Assembly: GCF_003206135.1 (NCBI RefSeq)
Contig: NZ_PZJT01000006.1
Coordinates: forward strand, 69,250 to 133,249
From: Salinicola salarius
GTDB lineage: Bacteria > Pseudomonadota > Gammaproteobacteria > Pseudomonadales > Halomonadaceae
Length of the DNA stretch: 64,000 nt
Direction: 5' to 3'
This document shows, one piece after another, positions 1-9,648 of the stretch. A program made the position numbers and the translations under genes. Positions within the stretch are counted from its first letter, which is position 1. Every line of letters begins with the position of its first letter. The notes under the pieces were generated by a model. That model made no database searches and was not told the DNA's origin. It was given only the letters and a program-made list of their open reading frames with translations.

Positions 1-2
1 AG

Positions 3-1415
3 GTCAATAGCCGCGAGTCGGCCCTGGAAACCTACCAGAGCCAGGTCAACCAGATCGACGATCTGCTGGCGGACAGCGATTCCGGTCTGACCACGCTGAT
101 GCAGAATTTCTTCTCCAGCCTCGAGGATCTGACCGGTGCGCCTTCGGACGCAGCCGCGCGCGAAGGGGTATTGGGCAGCGCTCGCAGCATGGTCGCACAG
201 TTCCGTGCTTACGATGGCTATCTCAGCGACATGCGTGAGGGCATCAACGGCCAGATTGGCGACGTGGTCACCCAGGTCAACAATCTCAGCGACCAGATTG
301 CCGATCTCAACAAGCAGGTGACGCTGGCCCGTGCCAGAAGCGGCGAGGAGCCCAACGCGCTGCTGGATCAACGCGACAAGCTGGTCAGTGATCTCGGCGA
401 GCTGGTCGACGTCAACGTGCAGGTCCAGGATGGTTCGACCTACCAGGTATCGCTATCCAACGGCACGCCGCTGGTCGCCGGCAACAAGTCCTTCGATCTC
501 GTCGCCGTCAAGAGCGATGAAGATCCTTCCAATATCACGATCGCCTACGAAGATGGTGCCGGCTCGCGTTCGCCACTCAAGGAATCCGTCATTCAAGGCG
601 GTGAACTGGGTGGATTGTTGAGCTTTCGTAGCGAAACCCTCGACAGCGTTCAGAACCAGCTCGGTCAGTTGGCGGTGACATTGGCAGTGGAATTCAATGA
701 CCAGCATGAGGCTGGCGTGGATATCAACGGTGATTCCGGCAAAGCGTTTTTCGAAATCGGTGGCCCGACCATCATTGCCAGTGCCAATAACGCAGGCAGC
801 GGTTCGCTGGATGCCGAGTATGGCGACATCAGCCAGTTGACGGCGGACGACTATCAGCTGACCTATCAGGCGGATGGCTCCCTCAAGGTCGAGAACCTGA
901 GCAGCGGCGAGAAGCTTCCTGATGTCTCTCCGGATGCTGATGGCAATCTGTCCTTCGGCGGGGTGACGCTGGCTCCCGGTACCCCGCCCCCGGCTGAAGG
1001 CGACGTCTTCACGCTACAGCCGACGCGCAATGCGGCTGCCGGATTCGATCTGGCGCTGAGTGATACCAGCCAGATCGCCGCTTCGGAAAGCGGTGACTCC
1101 GGTGACAACCGCAATGCCTTGGCGTTACTCGACCTGCAGAATCAGAAGCTAGTTGGCGGTAGTGCGACCTTCAGTGGCGGCTACGCTTCGCTGGTCAGCG
1201 ATGTGGGCAACCGGGCGGCCATCACCGAGGCCAACCTGACGACCCAGCAGGGGCTGAGCGATCAGCTTTACGCCTACCAGCAGGCCGACTCGGGCGTGAA
1301 CCTGGACGAAGAGTACGCCAACCTGATGCGGTATCAGCAGTACTACTCGGCCAATGCCAAGGTCATCGAAGCCGGTTCGGCCATCCTGGATACGATTTTG
1401 GGGCTGCGCGCTTGA
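3..1415 (+). CDS. flgK: FlgK, flagellar hook-filament junction protein 1 (5' end missing)
   Basis: Partial gene: the reading frame is open from base 3 with no start, so the N-terminal part lies left of the window. FlgK (HAP1) sits between the flexible hook and the filament. The visible protein has the long helical segment rich in Gln/Asn/Leu followed by a beta-rich central region. It ends with a FlgK-type C-terminal helix (ANLMRYQQYYSANAKVIE) just before the stop, the family signature used for axial packing. flgL follows 70 bp downstream in the same direction, the usual flgK-flgL pair. Family assignment is secure; only the 5' extent is unknown. Confidence 0.95.
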   Translation, partial: VNSRESALETYQSQVNQIDDLLADSDSGLTTLMQNFFSSLEDLTGAPSDAAAREGVLGSARSMVAQFRAYDGYLSDMREGINGQIGDVVTQVNNLSDQIADLNKQVTLARARSGEEPNALLDQRDKLVSDLGELVDVNVQVQDGSTYQVSLSNGTPLVAGNKSFDLVAVKSDEDPSNITIAYEDGAGSRSPLKESVIQGGELGGLLSFRSETLDSVQNQLGQLAVTLAVEFNDQHEAGVDINGDSGKAFFEIGGPTIIASANNAGSGSLDAEYGDISQLTADDYQLTYQADGSLKVENLSSGEKLPDVSPDADGNLSFGGVTLAPGTPPPAEGDVFTLQPTRNAAAGFDLALSDTSQIAASESGDSGDNRNALALLDLQNQKLVGGSATFSGGYASLVSDVGNRAAITEANLTTQQGLSDQLYAYQQADSGVNLDEEYANLMRYQQYYSANAKVIEAGSAILDTILGLRA

Positions 1416-1485
1416 GAGCTGTCGAAGCGCCGTTTTTGAATAATGATTGAGCGCGCCCTGATCGGGTGCCTTCGAGGAGAGAGCC

Positions 1486-2700
1486 GTGCGTGTCAGCACC
1501 GTGATGATGTTCGAGCGCAGTGTCAGCTCGATGAGCCGCCAGCAGGGCGCTTTCATGGAAGTCGGCGAGCAGATCGCTTCCGGCAAGCGTGTGGTGCGCC
1601 CTTCCGACGATCCGCAGGCCGCGTCACGTGCGGTCGGGGTATCGCAATCGCTGGCCACCAATGCTCAGCAGAGCGACAGCCGGGTGACGGTACGCAATTC
1701 GCTGAGCCAGGAAGAGAGCGTTCTCGACAGTGTTTCCGATGCTCTGACGCGGGCTAAGGAGCTCATGATCCAGGCCGGCAATGGCACGCTGAGCGACGCC
1801 GACCGTCAGTCCCAGGCGTCGGAGCTGCGTGGCGTCTACGAGGCGCTGTTGGGGCAGGCCAACTCCACCGATGGGAATGGCAGCTATCTCTTCGGCGGTT
1901 ACAAGGATAGTTCCGCGCCCTTCGTCCAGAATGACTCCGGTGCCGTGGAGTACGAGGGCTCCGATCAGGTTCGTCAGCAGAAGGTCGACTCTTCGCGGAT
2001 GATGGAAGTGGGAGATACCGGGAAAGACGTCTTCCAGTCGGTGGCGGCAGGCTCCGGCTATCTGGCCAAGGCTGGCGACGGCAATACTGGCACCCTGACC
2101 TTCACCGGCCCCCAGGTGACGGACACGACCGCCGATGGCTATGGCAGCAGCTACGAGATCAGCTTTAGCGATAACGGGGATGGCACTTACGACTACACCG
2201 TGAAGGGATATCCCGATGGCGACATCACCGGCACCTATAACGGCGAGAGTGGCTCGCTCGAGTTCGGTGGGATTCGTCTGACGCTGGAAGGAACGCCCGA
2301 GCCAAGTGACACGCTTGCGGTGGGGCCAGCCGAGGATATGGACCCTGACGTCTTTACGACGTTGGAGAACATGCTCTCTGCCCTCGAGAACCCGCTGGAT
2401 TCCGACGCCGACAAGGCGGCCTTCGCCAATACGCTGTCGACCTCCAGCCGGGAGCTGGATAACGCGCTGGACAACGTGCTGACCGTGCGCGCGTCCGTCG
2501 GTGCTCGACTCAACGAACTGGACACGCTCGATACCGTAGGGGGCGATCGCAAGATCAGCTACACCCAGACCCAGAGCGATCTGATCGATCTGGATTACAC
2601 CACCGCCATTTCGGACTATGTGCTGCGGCAGGTGGGGTTGCAGGCGTCGCAGAAAGCCTTCGTCGATTTGCAGGGGACTTCGTTGTTCGACCTGATGTGA
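1486..2700 (+). CDS. flgL: FlgL, flagellar hook-filament junction protein 3
   Basis: FlgL (HAP3) is the second adaptor between hook and filament. The 404-residue protein starts with the flagellin-like N-terminal helix (MRVSTVMMFERSVSSM, then GKRVVRPSDDPQAA). It ends with a flagellin-like C-terminal helix (TAISDYVLRQVGLQASQKAF). The middle is an acidic, Gly/Asp-rich variable domain. The start is a GTG preceded by GAGGAGAG. The gene is about 100 residues longer than the enterobacterial protein because of the larger central domain. It converges on fliR, from which it is separated by a strong hairpin terminator. Confidence 0.95.
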   Translation: MRVSTVMMFERSVSSMSRQQGAFMEVGEQIASGKRVVRPSDDPQAASRAVGVSQSLATNAQQSDSRVTVRNSLSQEESVLDSVSDALTRAKELMIQAGNGTLSDADRQSQASELRGVYEALLGQANSTDGNGSYLFGGYKDSSAPFVQNDSGAVEYEGSDQVRQQKVDSSRMMEVGDTGKDVFQSVAAGSGYLAKAGDGNTGTLTFTGPQVTDTTADGYGSSYEISFSDNGDGTYDYTVKGYPDGDITGTYNGESGSLEFGGIRLTLEGTPEPSDTLAVGPAEDMDPDVFTTLENMLSALENPLDSDADKAAFANTLSTSSRELDNALDNVLTVRASVGARLNELDTLDTVGGDRKISYTQTQSDLIDLDYTTAISDYVLRQVGLQASQKAFVDLQGTSLFDLM

Positions 2701-2786
2701 TGTTTGGTCTGACGCGACGTTCGACTTGACGCGGCGTCGGATTTCAATCGCCAACGGATCGGGCCGTTAACGGCCCGGTCAAAGTC

Positions 2787-2819
2787 AAAGGGGCGCATCC
2801 TGCAGGATGCGCCCCTTTT
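2787..2819. terminator. Bidirectional rho-independent terminator between flgL and fliR
   Basis: A 14-bp perfect stem (arms 2787-2800 and 2805-2818) encloses a TGCA loop. An A-tract lies on the left and a T-tract on the right, so it can work on both strands between the convergent flgL and fliR. Confidence 0.9.
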
Positions 2820-2898
2820 GTTTGGGTGAGCCGTCGGTTGGCGATTTCGAACATTGGAAAGGAGCTCGGGGAGAGATTGGCCCCGTTGTGATCTCGGG

Positions 2899-3690
2899 TC
2901 AGGGCGTGCCGGCCATCTGTTCGATCATGCCCTGCATGAAACGAAGCTGTTGCTCGAACAGATCGCTCCAGAAGCCTCCCATATCCGGAATCAGTGCGGT
3001 AATCAGCACCAGGCCGGCGGTCAGTGTCATCGGGAAACCCACCGAAAAGATCGACAGCTGTGGCGATGCACGATTGAGAATGCCCAGCGAGAGATTGATC
3101 AACAGCAGCGCGGTGACGATGGGAATCGCCATCAGCAGGCCGGAGGAGAAAATGGTGCCGCCCCAGCGGGCCAGCGTTTCGGCAAAGCTGGCATCGATCG
3201 AGGTCGAGCCGATGGGCAGCACCTCGAAGGTCCAGGCGAGAATTTCGATCGTGATAAGGTGTCCGTTCATCGCCAGGAACGTCAGCAGCGTCAAAATTTC
3301 CAGCAGGCGCGACAGCACCATCGTATTGGTGCCGGCATCCGGCTGATAGAAGGTCGCGAACCCGAGGCCCATCTGCATGCTGATGAACTCGCCGGCAGTC
3401 TGCACCACGGCGATCATGATCCGCAGCACCAGGCCCATGGCGATACCGATAAGGATCTGCTGAAGCATGATGCCGAAGCTTTCCAGCGAGAACAGAGGAA
3501 TCGCCGGCATCGGTGGCAGGGCAGGCGCGATGGCCACAGCGATTGCGGCCCCAAGCAGCGCCTTTACCGGCGTCGGTACGCTCGGCAAGTTCCACAGCGG
3601 TGAAGCCATGAAGAAGGCAAGAATGCGAACCGTGGGCCAGAAGAAGAGCCGTATCCAGCTTTCCCACTGGGCTGAGGTAATATCGATCAT
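2899..3690 (-). CDS. fliR: FliR, flagellar type III export gate protein
   Basis: FliR is an integral membrane protein of the flagellar export gate (FliPQR core). The 263-residue protein is strongly hydrophobic with about six membrane spans. It contains the conserved stretch GEFISMQMGLGFATFYQP followed by MNGH, typical of FliR. It is the last gene of the leftward fli run, 16 bp after fliQ. flhB, which often follows fliR, is not here, because fliR runs into the flgL terminator. Confidence 0.95.
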   Translation of the reverse strand: MIDITSAQWESWIRLFFWPTVRILAFFMASPLWNLPSVPTPVKALLGAAIAVAIAPALPPMPAIPLFSLESFGIMLQQILIGIAMGLVLRIMIAVVQTAGEFISMQMGLGFATFYQPDAGTNTMVLSRLLEILTLLTFLAMNGHLITIEILAWTFEVLPIGSTSIDASFAETLARWGGTIFSSGLLMAIPIVTALLLINLSLGILNRASPQLSIFSVGFPMTLTAGLVLITALIPDMGGFWSDLFEQQLRFMQGMIEQMAGTP

Positions 3691-3706
3691 CGATCGCGCT
3701 GACGAA

Positions 3707-3976
3707 TCAGCTCACCATCTGGGGAATGTTCTGCAGCAGTTCCCGAGTGAAGTTGACCAGGAGCTGAATGATCCAGGCGCCGGAGAGGATCAGCATGGCG
3801 AAGACGCCCAGGATCTTGGGAATGAACGTCAGCGTCATTTCGTTGATCTGGGTCGCCGCCTGGAAAAGGCTGACCAGCAGGCCGACCAGTAGCGCGGTCA
3901 GCAGTAGCGGAGCGGCTATCATCAGGGTTACTTTCATGCCCTGGTAGGCCATGCTCATTACCATTTCGGGAGACAT
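3707..3976 (-). CDS. fliQ: FliQ, flagellar type III export gate protein
   Basis: Small (89-residue) two-span membrane protein of the export gate. It begins MSPEMVMSMAYQGMK and carries the conserved QINEMTLTFIPK segment between its two helices. A good ribosome site (GGAGGTAAG) lies just upstream of the ATG. Length and sequence match the FliQ family well. It sits between fliP and fliR as usual. Confidence 0.95.
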   Translation of the reverse strand: MSPEMVMSMAYQGMKVTLMIAAPLLLTALLVGLLVSLFQAATQINEMTLTFIPKILGVFAMLILSGAWIIQLLVNFTRELLQNIPQMVS

Positions 3977-4035
3977 TGCTTACCTCCATGCAGTCGCGAA
4001 GCGGGGGCTGACGACACGGTTCGTGTCTGTGCGAC

Positions 4036-4806
4036 TCACGAGAAATAGAAACTTTGGGTCAGCGAGCCGATCAGAAGCTGCCAACCATCGACCAGCACGA
4101 ACAGCATCAGCTTGAACGGCAACGAGATCGTGGCCGGTGGCACCATCATCATCCCCAAAGCCATCAGTACGCTGGCGACGACCAGGTCGATGATCAGAAA
4201 TGGGATGAAGATCGTGAAGCCGATCTGGAAGGCCGTCTTCAGCTCACTGGTGACATAGGCTGGCACCAGGATACGCATCGGCACGTCTTCGGGACCCTGC
4301 ATCTCGCCGACATCGGCGATGCGGGCGAACATTGCCAGATCGGCCTGCCGGGTCTGGGCGAACATGAACTCGCGGAATGGCTGGCTGCCTCGCTCCAGCG
4401 CTTCCTCCATCGAAATTTCTTCGGCCGAGAACGGTTGCCAGGCTTCTTCATAGGCCCGGTCGAGTACCGGCGACATGACGAAATACGTCAGAAACAGCGC
4501 GAGCCCGAGCAGAACCTGCGTCGGCGGCGCCGAGGGCGTGCTCATGGCGGTACGCAACAGCCCCAGCACGATGATGATCCGGGTAAAGCAGGTCATCATC
4601 AGCAGCATCGCCGGTAGAAAGGCGAGCGAAGACAAAAAGAGCAGCGTCTGCAGGCTCAGCGACCAGCGCTGACCGCCGTCCGCCATCGGCTCGCTGACAA
4701 TGCCGGGAATCGCCTGCGCCACCGCCCATTGGCTGGCCGTCAACGCCGCCAGGGCGCCCAACCCCACGACGACGCCACGCAATCTGGAATTAGCCGCAAT
4801 AGCCAC
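4036..4806 (-). CDS. fliP: FliP, flagellar type III export gate protein
   Basis: 256-residue export gate component with an N-terminal cleavable signal (hydrophobic residues about 10-30) and four further membrane spans. Family signatures are visible: [21 protein letters not shown], then FMFAQTR and the C-terminal [22 protein letters not shown]. The start is a GTG that overlaps the last base of the fliO stop, so translation is probably coupled. Confidence 0.95.
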   Translation of the reverse strand: MAIAANSRLRGVVVGLGALAALTASQWAVAQAIPGIVSEPMADGGQRWSLSLQTLLFLSSLAFLPAMLLMMTCFTRIIIVLGLLRTAMSTPSAPPTQVLLGLALFLTYFVMSPVLDRAYEEAWQPFSAEEISMEEALERGSQPFREFMFAQTRQADLAMFARIADVGEMQGPEDVPMRILVPAYVTSELKTAFQIGFTIFIPFLIIDLVVASVLMALGMMMVPPATISLPFKLMLFVLVDGWQLLIGSLTQSFYFS

Positions 4807-5249
4807 TAGTTGTCGACCCCGTTGTCCCGCCTGGGCTTTTGGCGCTTGAGCGAGTCACTCGCATTCTGTTTGAGGGCTTGACCCAGGCGACTGGCAAAGG
4901 AGCCGCTCAAGGGTGCCGACCCAGAGGCGACAGGCGTATTGGGGGGCGGGGTCATGCTGTCCAGCTTGGTTACCTGACCGCCACCGACGCCCAGAACCAG
5001 CCAGCGATCATCGACCTCGACGATGACCACGCGCTCGCGTTGCCCGACCGGCGTACTGGCCACGACACGCAGATGCTGCGTTCCGGCACGACGGTTAGGA
5101 CCGATACGCTTCAGCAGCCAGGCGCAGGCCAGGATGATCGCCACGACGATCAGCAACGACATTGCCGTCTTGCCCATCATCAGAAGGCCGATGCTGTCGC
5201 CGCTGCCGGCCGTGGTCTGCGCCGCCTGCTGTAGCGTATCGTCGTTCAT
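4806..5249 (-). CDS. fliO: FliO, flagellar export gate assembly protein
   Basis: 147-residue bitopic membrane protein that helps assemble the FliP ring. One transmembrane helix lies at about residues 29-47, followed by a cytoplasmic FliO domain ([23 protein letters not shown]) and a basic disordered tail. It overlaps fliN by 4 bp and fliP by 1 bp. Sequence conservation in this family is low, but position and architecture support the call. Confidence 0.9.
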   Translation of the reverse strand: MNDDTLQQAAQTTAGSGDSIGLLMMGKTAMSLLIVVAIILACAWLLKRIGPNRRAGTQHLRVVASTPVGQRERVVIVEVDDRWLVLGVGGGQVTKLDSMTPPPNTPVASGSAPLSGSFASRLGQALKQNASDSLKRQKPRRDNGVDN

Positions 5250-5755
5250 CGATTCAGTTTCTGGACGCGTTCGGACGGCGTGACGATCTCGGTGATCCGG
5301 ATGCCGTATTTGTCATCCACGACGACGACTTCGCCCTGGGCGACGAGATAGCCGTTGATCATGATGTCCATCGGTTCACCGGCCAGTCCGTCCAGCTCCA
5401 CGACCGAGCCCTGGGCCAGTTCGAGCAGTTGCTTGATGGTGATGCGCGTTCGGCCCAGCTCGACCGAGAGCTTGACCGGGATATCCATGACGACGGCCAG
5501 ATCCCGAGCCTCGCGAGTGTTGCCGCTGCCTTGATCGAAGGACTGGAAAACGCCGGCTTCCGCCGATTGTGCCTCGCCGGAACCCGCCGTGCCGGTGGGC
5601 TTGGTCGCTTCCTCGACCGTTTCGGACTCGTCGGCTTCAGGCTCGACACCCTGTTCCGCCATGGCCGCTGCCCAAAGATCGTCGGCATCCTGGTTGTTGT
5701 CGCTGGCCGTATCGGAAGCTCCCTTCTGGGATCCCGGTTTTTGATCATCACTCAT
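5246..5755 (-). CDS. fliN: FliN, flagellar motor switch C-ring protein
   Basis: C-ring component that with FliM and FliG sets the rotation direction. 169 residues: an acidic, low-complexity N-terminal half (about residues 1-85, longer than in enterobacteria) precedes the SpoA/FliN domain (IPVKLSVELGRTRITIKQLL through GIRITEIVTPSERVQKL). It overlaps fliM by 8 bp and fliO by 4 bp. Confidence 0.95.
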   Translation of the reverse strand: MSDDQKPGSQKGASDTASDNNQDADDLWAAAMAEQGVEPEADESETVEEATKPTGTAGSGEAQSAEAGVFQSFDQGSGNTREARDLAVVMDIPVKLSVELGRTRITIKQLLELAQGSVVELDGLAGEPMDIMINGYLVAQGEVVVVDDKYGIRITEIVTPSERVQKLNR

Positions 5756-6758
5756 TGTCGAAGTCCTTCATGGCGGAGTACGTACCATGGTCAATAAGAT
5801 GCTTCACCCGTAGCGCGCGTTGACCTTGCCGGGTCCCGTATTCACAGGCCATGACCGGTACACCGTCGACACGCACGTCGATGGCTTTGGGGAGATCGAA
5901 GGGGAGAATGTCGCCGACCTTCAGTGCCATCACGTCACCGATGGTCGAAGGTATCTCGGCAAAATCGGCGATCAATTCGACCTGGGTCTGTTTGATCTCG
6001 CCGGCCATGCGCGACTCCCACTGGGTATCGTCGCTGTCGAGCGTTCCGATCGGGCTGGACAGAATGTCCCGGATCGGTTCGATCATGGAAAAGGGAATGC
6101 AGATGTTGAAGTCGCTGGTCAGGTTGCCGACCTCGAGATGGAACGTACTGTTGACGACGATCTCGTTCGGCGAATTGGTGATGTTGGCAAAGCGCACCTG
6201 CATTTCGGAACGCATGTAATCGACGTCCACGGGATAGATCGATTTCCAGGCGTCGCTGTAACCCTCCAGCGCCAGCGACAATAGCCGCTGGATGATTCGC
6301 TGTTCGGTGGCGGTGAATTCGCGACCGTCGGATTTGGTCAAAAACCGGCCATCACCGCCGAACAGGTTGTCCACCACCATGAAGACCAGACCCGGCGGGA
6401 ACACCAGCAGGGCGGTGCCCTTGAGCGGCTTGAGGCTGATCAGGTTCAGGTTGGTCGGTACCGGCAGGTTGCGCGCGAACTCGCTGTAGCTCTGGTAGCG
6501 CACGCCGGCGACCGTGATATCGGCGCTGCGTCGAATCAGGTTGAACAGGGCCACCCGGAAGAGACGCGCGAACCGCTCGTTGATGATATCCAGCGCCTGC
6601 AGACGCTCACGGATGACCCGGTGCTGGTTGGCCGGGTCGAACGGGCGCGCGTCGCGACGGTTACTCTCGGGCGCTTTGGCGGGCGCGTCGGTATCGCCGC
6701 TGACACCGTTGAGAAGGGCGTCGATCTCTTCCTGCGACAGCAAATCGTCTTGGGACAT
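5748..6758 (-). CDS. fliM: FliM, flagellar motor switch protein
   Basis: C-ring protein that binds CheY-P. The 336-residue protein begins with the CheY-binding N-terminal motif (LSQEEIDALLNG, residues about 6-17). A CheC-like middle domain follows, with the LFGGDGR segment, and then a C-terminal SpoA domain. Standard length. It is the second gene of the fliLMNOPQR part of the cluster, 18 bp after fliL. Confidence 0.96.
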   Translation of the reverse strand: MSQDDLLSQEEIDALLNGVSGDTDAPAKAPESNRRDARPFDPANQHRVIRERLQALDIINERFARLFRVALFNLIRRSADITVAGVRYQSYSEFARNLPVPTNLNLISLKPLKGTALLVFPPGLVFMVVDNLFGGDGRFLTKSDGREFTATEQRIIQRLLSLALEGYSDAWKSIYPVDVDYMRSEMQVRFANITNSPNEIVVNSTFHLEVGNLTSDFNICIPFSMIEPIRDILSSPIGTLDSDDTQWESRMAGEIKQTQVELIADFAEIPSTIGDVMALKVGDILPFDLPKAIDVRVDGVPVMACEYGTRQGQRALRVKHLIDHGTYSAMKDFDNE

Positions 6759-6776
6759 GATTGGCCTGGCGTCCGC

Positions 6777-7259
6777 TTACTGCACGATGAAATCGGAGAA
6801 CAGCACGTCGTCGATGGATAACGTGGGCTGCGGCGTGGTGATCGGCTCGTTGAACAAGTCGAGAATCTGCTGCTTCAGTTGGACCTTGCCTTCGGGCTTG
6901 ATCAACTCTTCGGCGCTCTTGCCGGATAGTAGCATCAGCAGCCGGCTGCGAACCTCGGGCATGTTCTGGGTGAGAAACGTGCTGGTCGCCTCATCGCCGA
7001 CGCGCAGCGACAGCCCGACGTAGAGCAGGCGGTCGCCGTAATCGCTCTGCAAATTGACGGTGAAGGGGTTGATGGTCACGAAAATCGGCACCGGGGCTTC
7101 AACCGGCTCGTCATTGACGACCTTGGTCGCCTCGCTGCCGTCGCGGGCGTCGAGGAAGAAGTACACGGCGACCGAACTGGTGACCGCCAGCAGGACGATC
7201 AGTAGCCCTATCAACAAGAGGGAGCGGCTTTTACGGGATGCGGCCATTGATTCTGCCAT
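6777..7259 (-). CDS. fliL: FliL, flagellar basal-body stator-associated protein
   Basis: 160-residue inner-membrane protein with a short cytoplasmic start, one membrane helix (about residues 14-34) and a periplasmic FliL domain (VTINPFTVNLQSDYGDRLLYVGLSL) that ends VLFSDFIVQ. FliL supports stator function and torque. A 200-bp gap to fliK contains a sequence matching a sigma-28 -10 element, so fliL may start its own transcription unit. An in-frame ATG at codon 5 is an alternative start. Confidence 0.93.
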   Translation of the reverse strand: MAESMAASRKSRSLLLIGLLIVLLAVTSSVAVYFFLDARDGSEATKVVNDEPVEAPVPIFVTINPFTVNLQSDYGDRLLYVGLSLRVGDEATSTFLTQNMPEVRSRLLMLLSGKSAEELIKPEGKVQLKQQILDLFNEPITTPQPTLSIDDVLFSDFIVQ

Positions 7260-7445
7260 TACGGTGATCTCTGAAAGTTGCAGCGGATTATGCGGTGCTA
7301 GAGGGTGTCGCGATCGACGGAAAAGACGCCTTCCGGTCTGCTAACTTCCCCTTTCATGCGCCGGGGTCGGAAGATGAAGGCGTGCCAATCGCGAACGGCG
7401 CCGCATGACTTGATGTCGCGGCGGGAGTGCCCGCCGCTATCCGTG

Positions 7446-7453
7446 TTATCGGC
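7446..7453 (-). promoter_or_regulatory. Candidate sigma-28 (FliA) -10 element upstream of fliL
   Basis: On the minus strand this reads GCCGATAA, identical to the -10 consensus of flagellar sigma-28 promoters. It lies about 190 bp upstream of fliL and just past the fliK stop. A clear TAAA -35 element at the right distance is not visible, so this is tentative. Confidence 0.3.
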
Positions 7454-7461
7454 AGCGCTGG

Positions 7462-8904
7462 CTAGGCGTAAAGGTTGATATTGCCGTTAGGGGTGAGGGC
7501 AACCTGGCGCAGGGTGGCGTCATCGCTCGTATCGACTCCCGATGCGGCAAGCAGCGGGCCGGAGGCGCTCGACGTGCCACGCGGACGATCGTCGTCCGAT
7601 GACTGGCCTTGCTGGAACTGCCCCTGATCGCCGACCATCGCTTCACCCAGAGCGATGCCGCTATCGGCGAGCGCCTGGCGGAGCTGAGGCATTGCGGCCT
7701 CGACGGCAGCGCGAACCGGCGCGTGGGCAGAAAGGATCTGAAGCTGTGCCTGCTGGTCCTGTACCGTCAGCGATACGCTCAGCGGGCCGAGCTCCTGCGG
7801 ATGGAGGCGTAGCGACATCTGCTGGTCGCCACGCTGATGCATCTGCAGGATTTGCTGGCCGAATGAAGCTGGCCATTGCGGTGACTGAACCGGGGTCGAG
7901 ATGGCGCCGTTGGTCATCGTTGCTGCCGATGCCAATCCCGTACCGTTCGATAGCGGCGACGTCAGATGCGACAGAGATCCGCCATCGGGCCGCGGGCTCG
8001 TGAAGAGGGCGCTATCCAGTCCGTCACGTTTCGCGCCGGATGCCGATAGGGCGTCCGCAAGCGCGTCCGTCAGCGCTGCACCGGCAGGGTCTCCCGTTGA
8101 CGAGGATTGTGACAGAACCTGGCCGGCCGCTGCCAGCAGCCCCGACGACGAGGTCGGATTGCCGTTACGGTTTCCTTCGACTGTCGACAGCAGCTCGCTG
8201 AGCCCAGGCTGTCCGGAAGTCGCATTGACGCGAGTCGAGGAGCCGGGTCGCTCGCCCTCATCCGACATCTTGCCGGACAGCATCGCGGCCACGTTGCGTG
8301 CGGCGTCGCCGGCCGTCAGGGTCATCTGCTGCAAGGCGGATTGTCCGGCACCGAGTGCCGCGGCGCCATTGCCGGCGGCAGCCGCCGAAGCGTTACCGGC
8401 GGGTTGCGTGCCCGCCGTCAGCGGAAGCGCGGCGAAGATGGCGGCAAGAGCGTCCGCGTCGATCGGCCCTGCGTCGCTATCGCTCGCCTCGGAGCTCGAT
8501 GGCGCCTTGCCGTCGGTCTTGCCTTCGAGGCTGGCCAGGACGGCGTGAAGCCCTGTCATGTCTCCCTCTTCCAGGGCTTGCAGAATCTCGCGTGCATCCT
8601 CGCTCGTCTGTCGAGTGGAATCGGATTCGGCATCCGCTACCTGCGAATCCTTTGTCGGCTGGCGGCTGGAGGCGAGGGCCGGGGATGTGTCATCGGTTTC
8701 TTGGGTATTCGACCGCTCGGGAGTTTTCGTTGCCTGTGACGCTGAACTTCCACCGGCTGCGGATCGCTGGGGTTTTTCTGCCCCTGCGGCCCGCTGCATG
8801 ACATCGGCGAAGGGCGCGCTGGCCGTTTCCCTGGACGCGCTGTTCCCGGTATTGGCGCCACGCGTCGAGGATGAGGTCACGCTGATGAGAGAGGAAAGTT
8901 CCAT
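7462..8904 (-). CDS. fliK: FliK, flagellar hook-length control protein
   Basis: 480-residue secreted ruler protein. The first 330 residues are low complexity, rich in Ala/Ser/Gly/Asp, as expected for the ruler part. The C-terminal domain has the conserved LRLHPQELGPLSVSLTVQD motif, the substrate-specificity switch segment (about residues 355-375). The ribosome site is weak. It lies between fliJ and fliL in the standard order. Confidence 0.93.
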   Translation of the reverse strand: MELSSLISVTSSSTRGANTGNSASRETASAPFADVMQRAAGAEKPQRSAAGGSSASQATKTPERSNTQETDDTSPALASSRQPTKDSQVADAESDSTRQTSEDAREILQALEEGDMTGLHAVLASLEGKTDGKAPSSSEASDSDAGPIDADALAAIFAALPLTAGTQPAGNASAAAAGNGAAALGAGQSALQQMTLTAGDAARNVAAMLSGKMSDEGERPGSSTRVNATSGQPGLSELLSTVEGNRNGNPTSSSGLLAAAGQVLSQSSSTGDPAGAALTDALADALSASGAKRDGLDSALFTSPRPDGGSLSHLTSPLSNGTGLASAATMTNGAISTPVQSPQWPASFGQQILQMHQRGDQQMSLRLHPQELGPLSVSLTVQDQQAQLQILSAHAPVRAAVEAAMPQLRQALADSGIALGEAMVGDQGQFQQGQSSDDDRPRGTSSASGPLLAASGVDTSDDATLRQVALTPNGNINLYA

Positions 8905-8984
8905 GGACTACGCCGCCAGTTTCGTTATCGGATAGAGCTTCTAATCGGTGCTGCTGAGCAGGGCTTCCATTCAGTGTCTCGGTA

Positions 8985-9443
8985 TTACCACTGGTGCCCG
9001 GCGTCCTGCTGACGGCGGCGTAACTGCGCGGCCATCTCGTCACTGTGACGTTGCTCGTGACGCGCCTGGTGGCGGGCCGCTTCATGCTGGCGGCGTGTGT
9101 GCAACGTGTCATAGGCGTTGAGTTTTCGGCGTTCGCCCTGCCAGTGCTGCTTGCCGTTCTCGACGCGAGACTGGTGCTCGCCGAGCCGGCGCTGTTGCTG
9201 TTCGATCGCCTTGTCGAGAGAGGCGATGAACTGTTGATAGTCCCGCCATTGGCTTGATGAGACACCCCGGGTCAGACTGTCGTGGAGCTTGCGCTGGTAC
9301 TCGTCACGATAACGCTGCAGCTGCCCGAGCTGATTCTGAGCCTCCTGCTGTTGACGCTGCAGATGACCCAGGTTCTCGACAGCCTTGTCGCTGCTGCGCT
9401 GCGCCAGATCACGAAGCATCTGCATGGCGTGCATGTTGGCCAA
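8985..9443 (-). CDS. fliJ: FliJ, flagellar export chaperone
   Basis: 152-residue, almost wholly alpha-helical coiled-coil protein rich in Gln, Arg and Glu. It fits FliJ, the stalk-like partner of the FliI ATPase that also escorts export chaperones. The start is taken as a TTG because GGAGG lies 7 bases upstream. The first ATG is three codons later. The gap to fliI is filled by a 13-bp tandem repeat, described separately. Confidence 0.88.
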   Translation of the reverse strand: MANMHAMQMLRDLAQRSSDKAVENLGHLQRQQQEAQNQLGQLQRYRDEYQRKLHDSLTRGVSSSQWRDYQQFIASLDKAIEQQQRRLGEHQSRVENGKQHWQGERRKLNAYDTLHTRRQHEAARHQARHEQRHSDEMAAQLRRRQQDAGHQW

Positions 9444-9472
9444 AGCGTTACCTCCTATCCGTCCGTCAACCG

Positions 9473-9537
9473 GGGCGATTCACCGTGGCGATCCATCGGG
9501 GCAATCCACCGGGACAATCCACCGGGACAATCCACCG
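9473..9537. repeat. 13-bp tandem repeat, five copies, between fliI and fliJ
   Basis: Five contiguous 13-bp units (9473-9485, 9486-9498, 9499-9511, 9512-9524, 9525-9537). The last two are identical (GGACAATCCACCG) and the others diverge progressively away from them. The repeat is in the 205-bp noncoding gap upstream of fliJ. Confidence 0.95.
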
Positions 9538-9648
9538 ATTGCCATTGTGGCGCTCGGGCCGTCCCGTCAAAGGATTGATAAGCGATGAAAAATGCCACTA
9601 TTCCGGAACAGCGCGCGCCGATTTGCCACTCGAGGGGGCGGCGGAAGG

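Noticed and set aside
7418..7437. Hairpin between fliK and fliL as a terminator
   Set aside because: The 8-bp stem is perfect, but no T-run follows on the minus strand, and the fli genes continue in the same direction.
9473..9537. CRISPR array
   Set aside because: Repeats are contiguous with no spacers, and there are no cas genes in the window.
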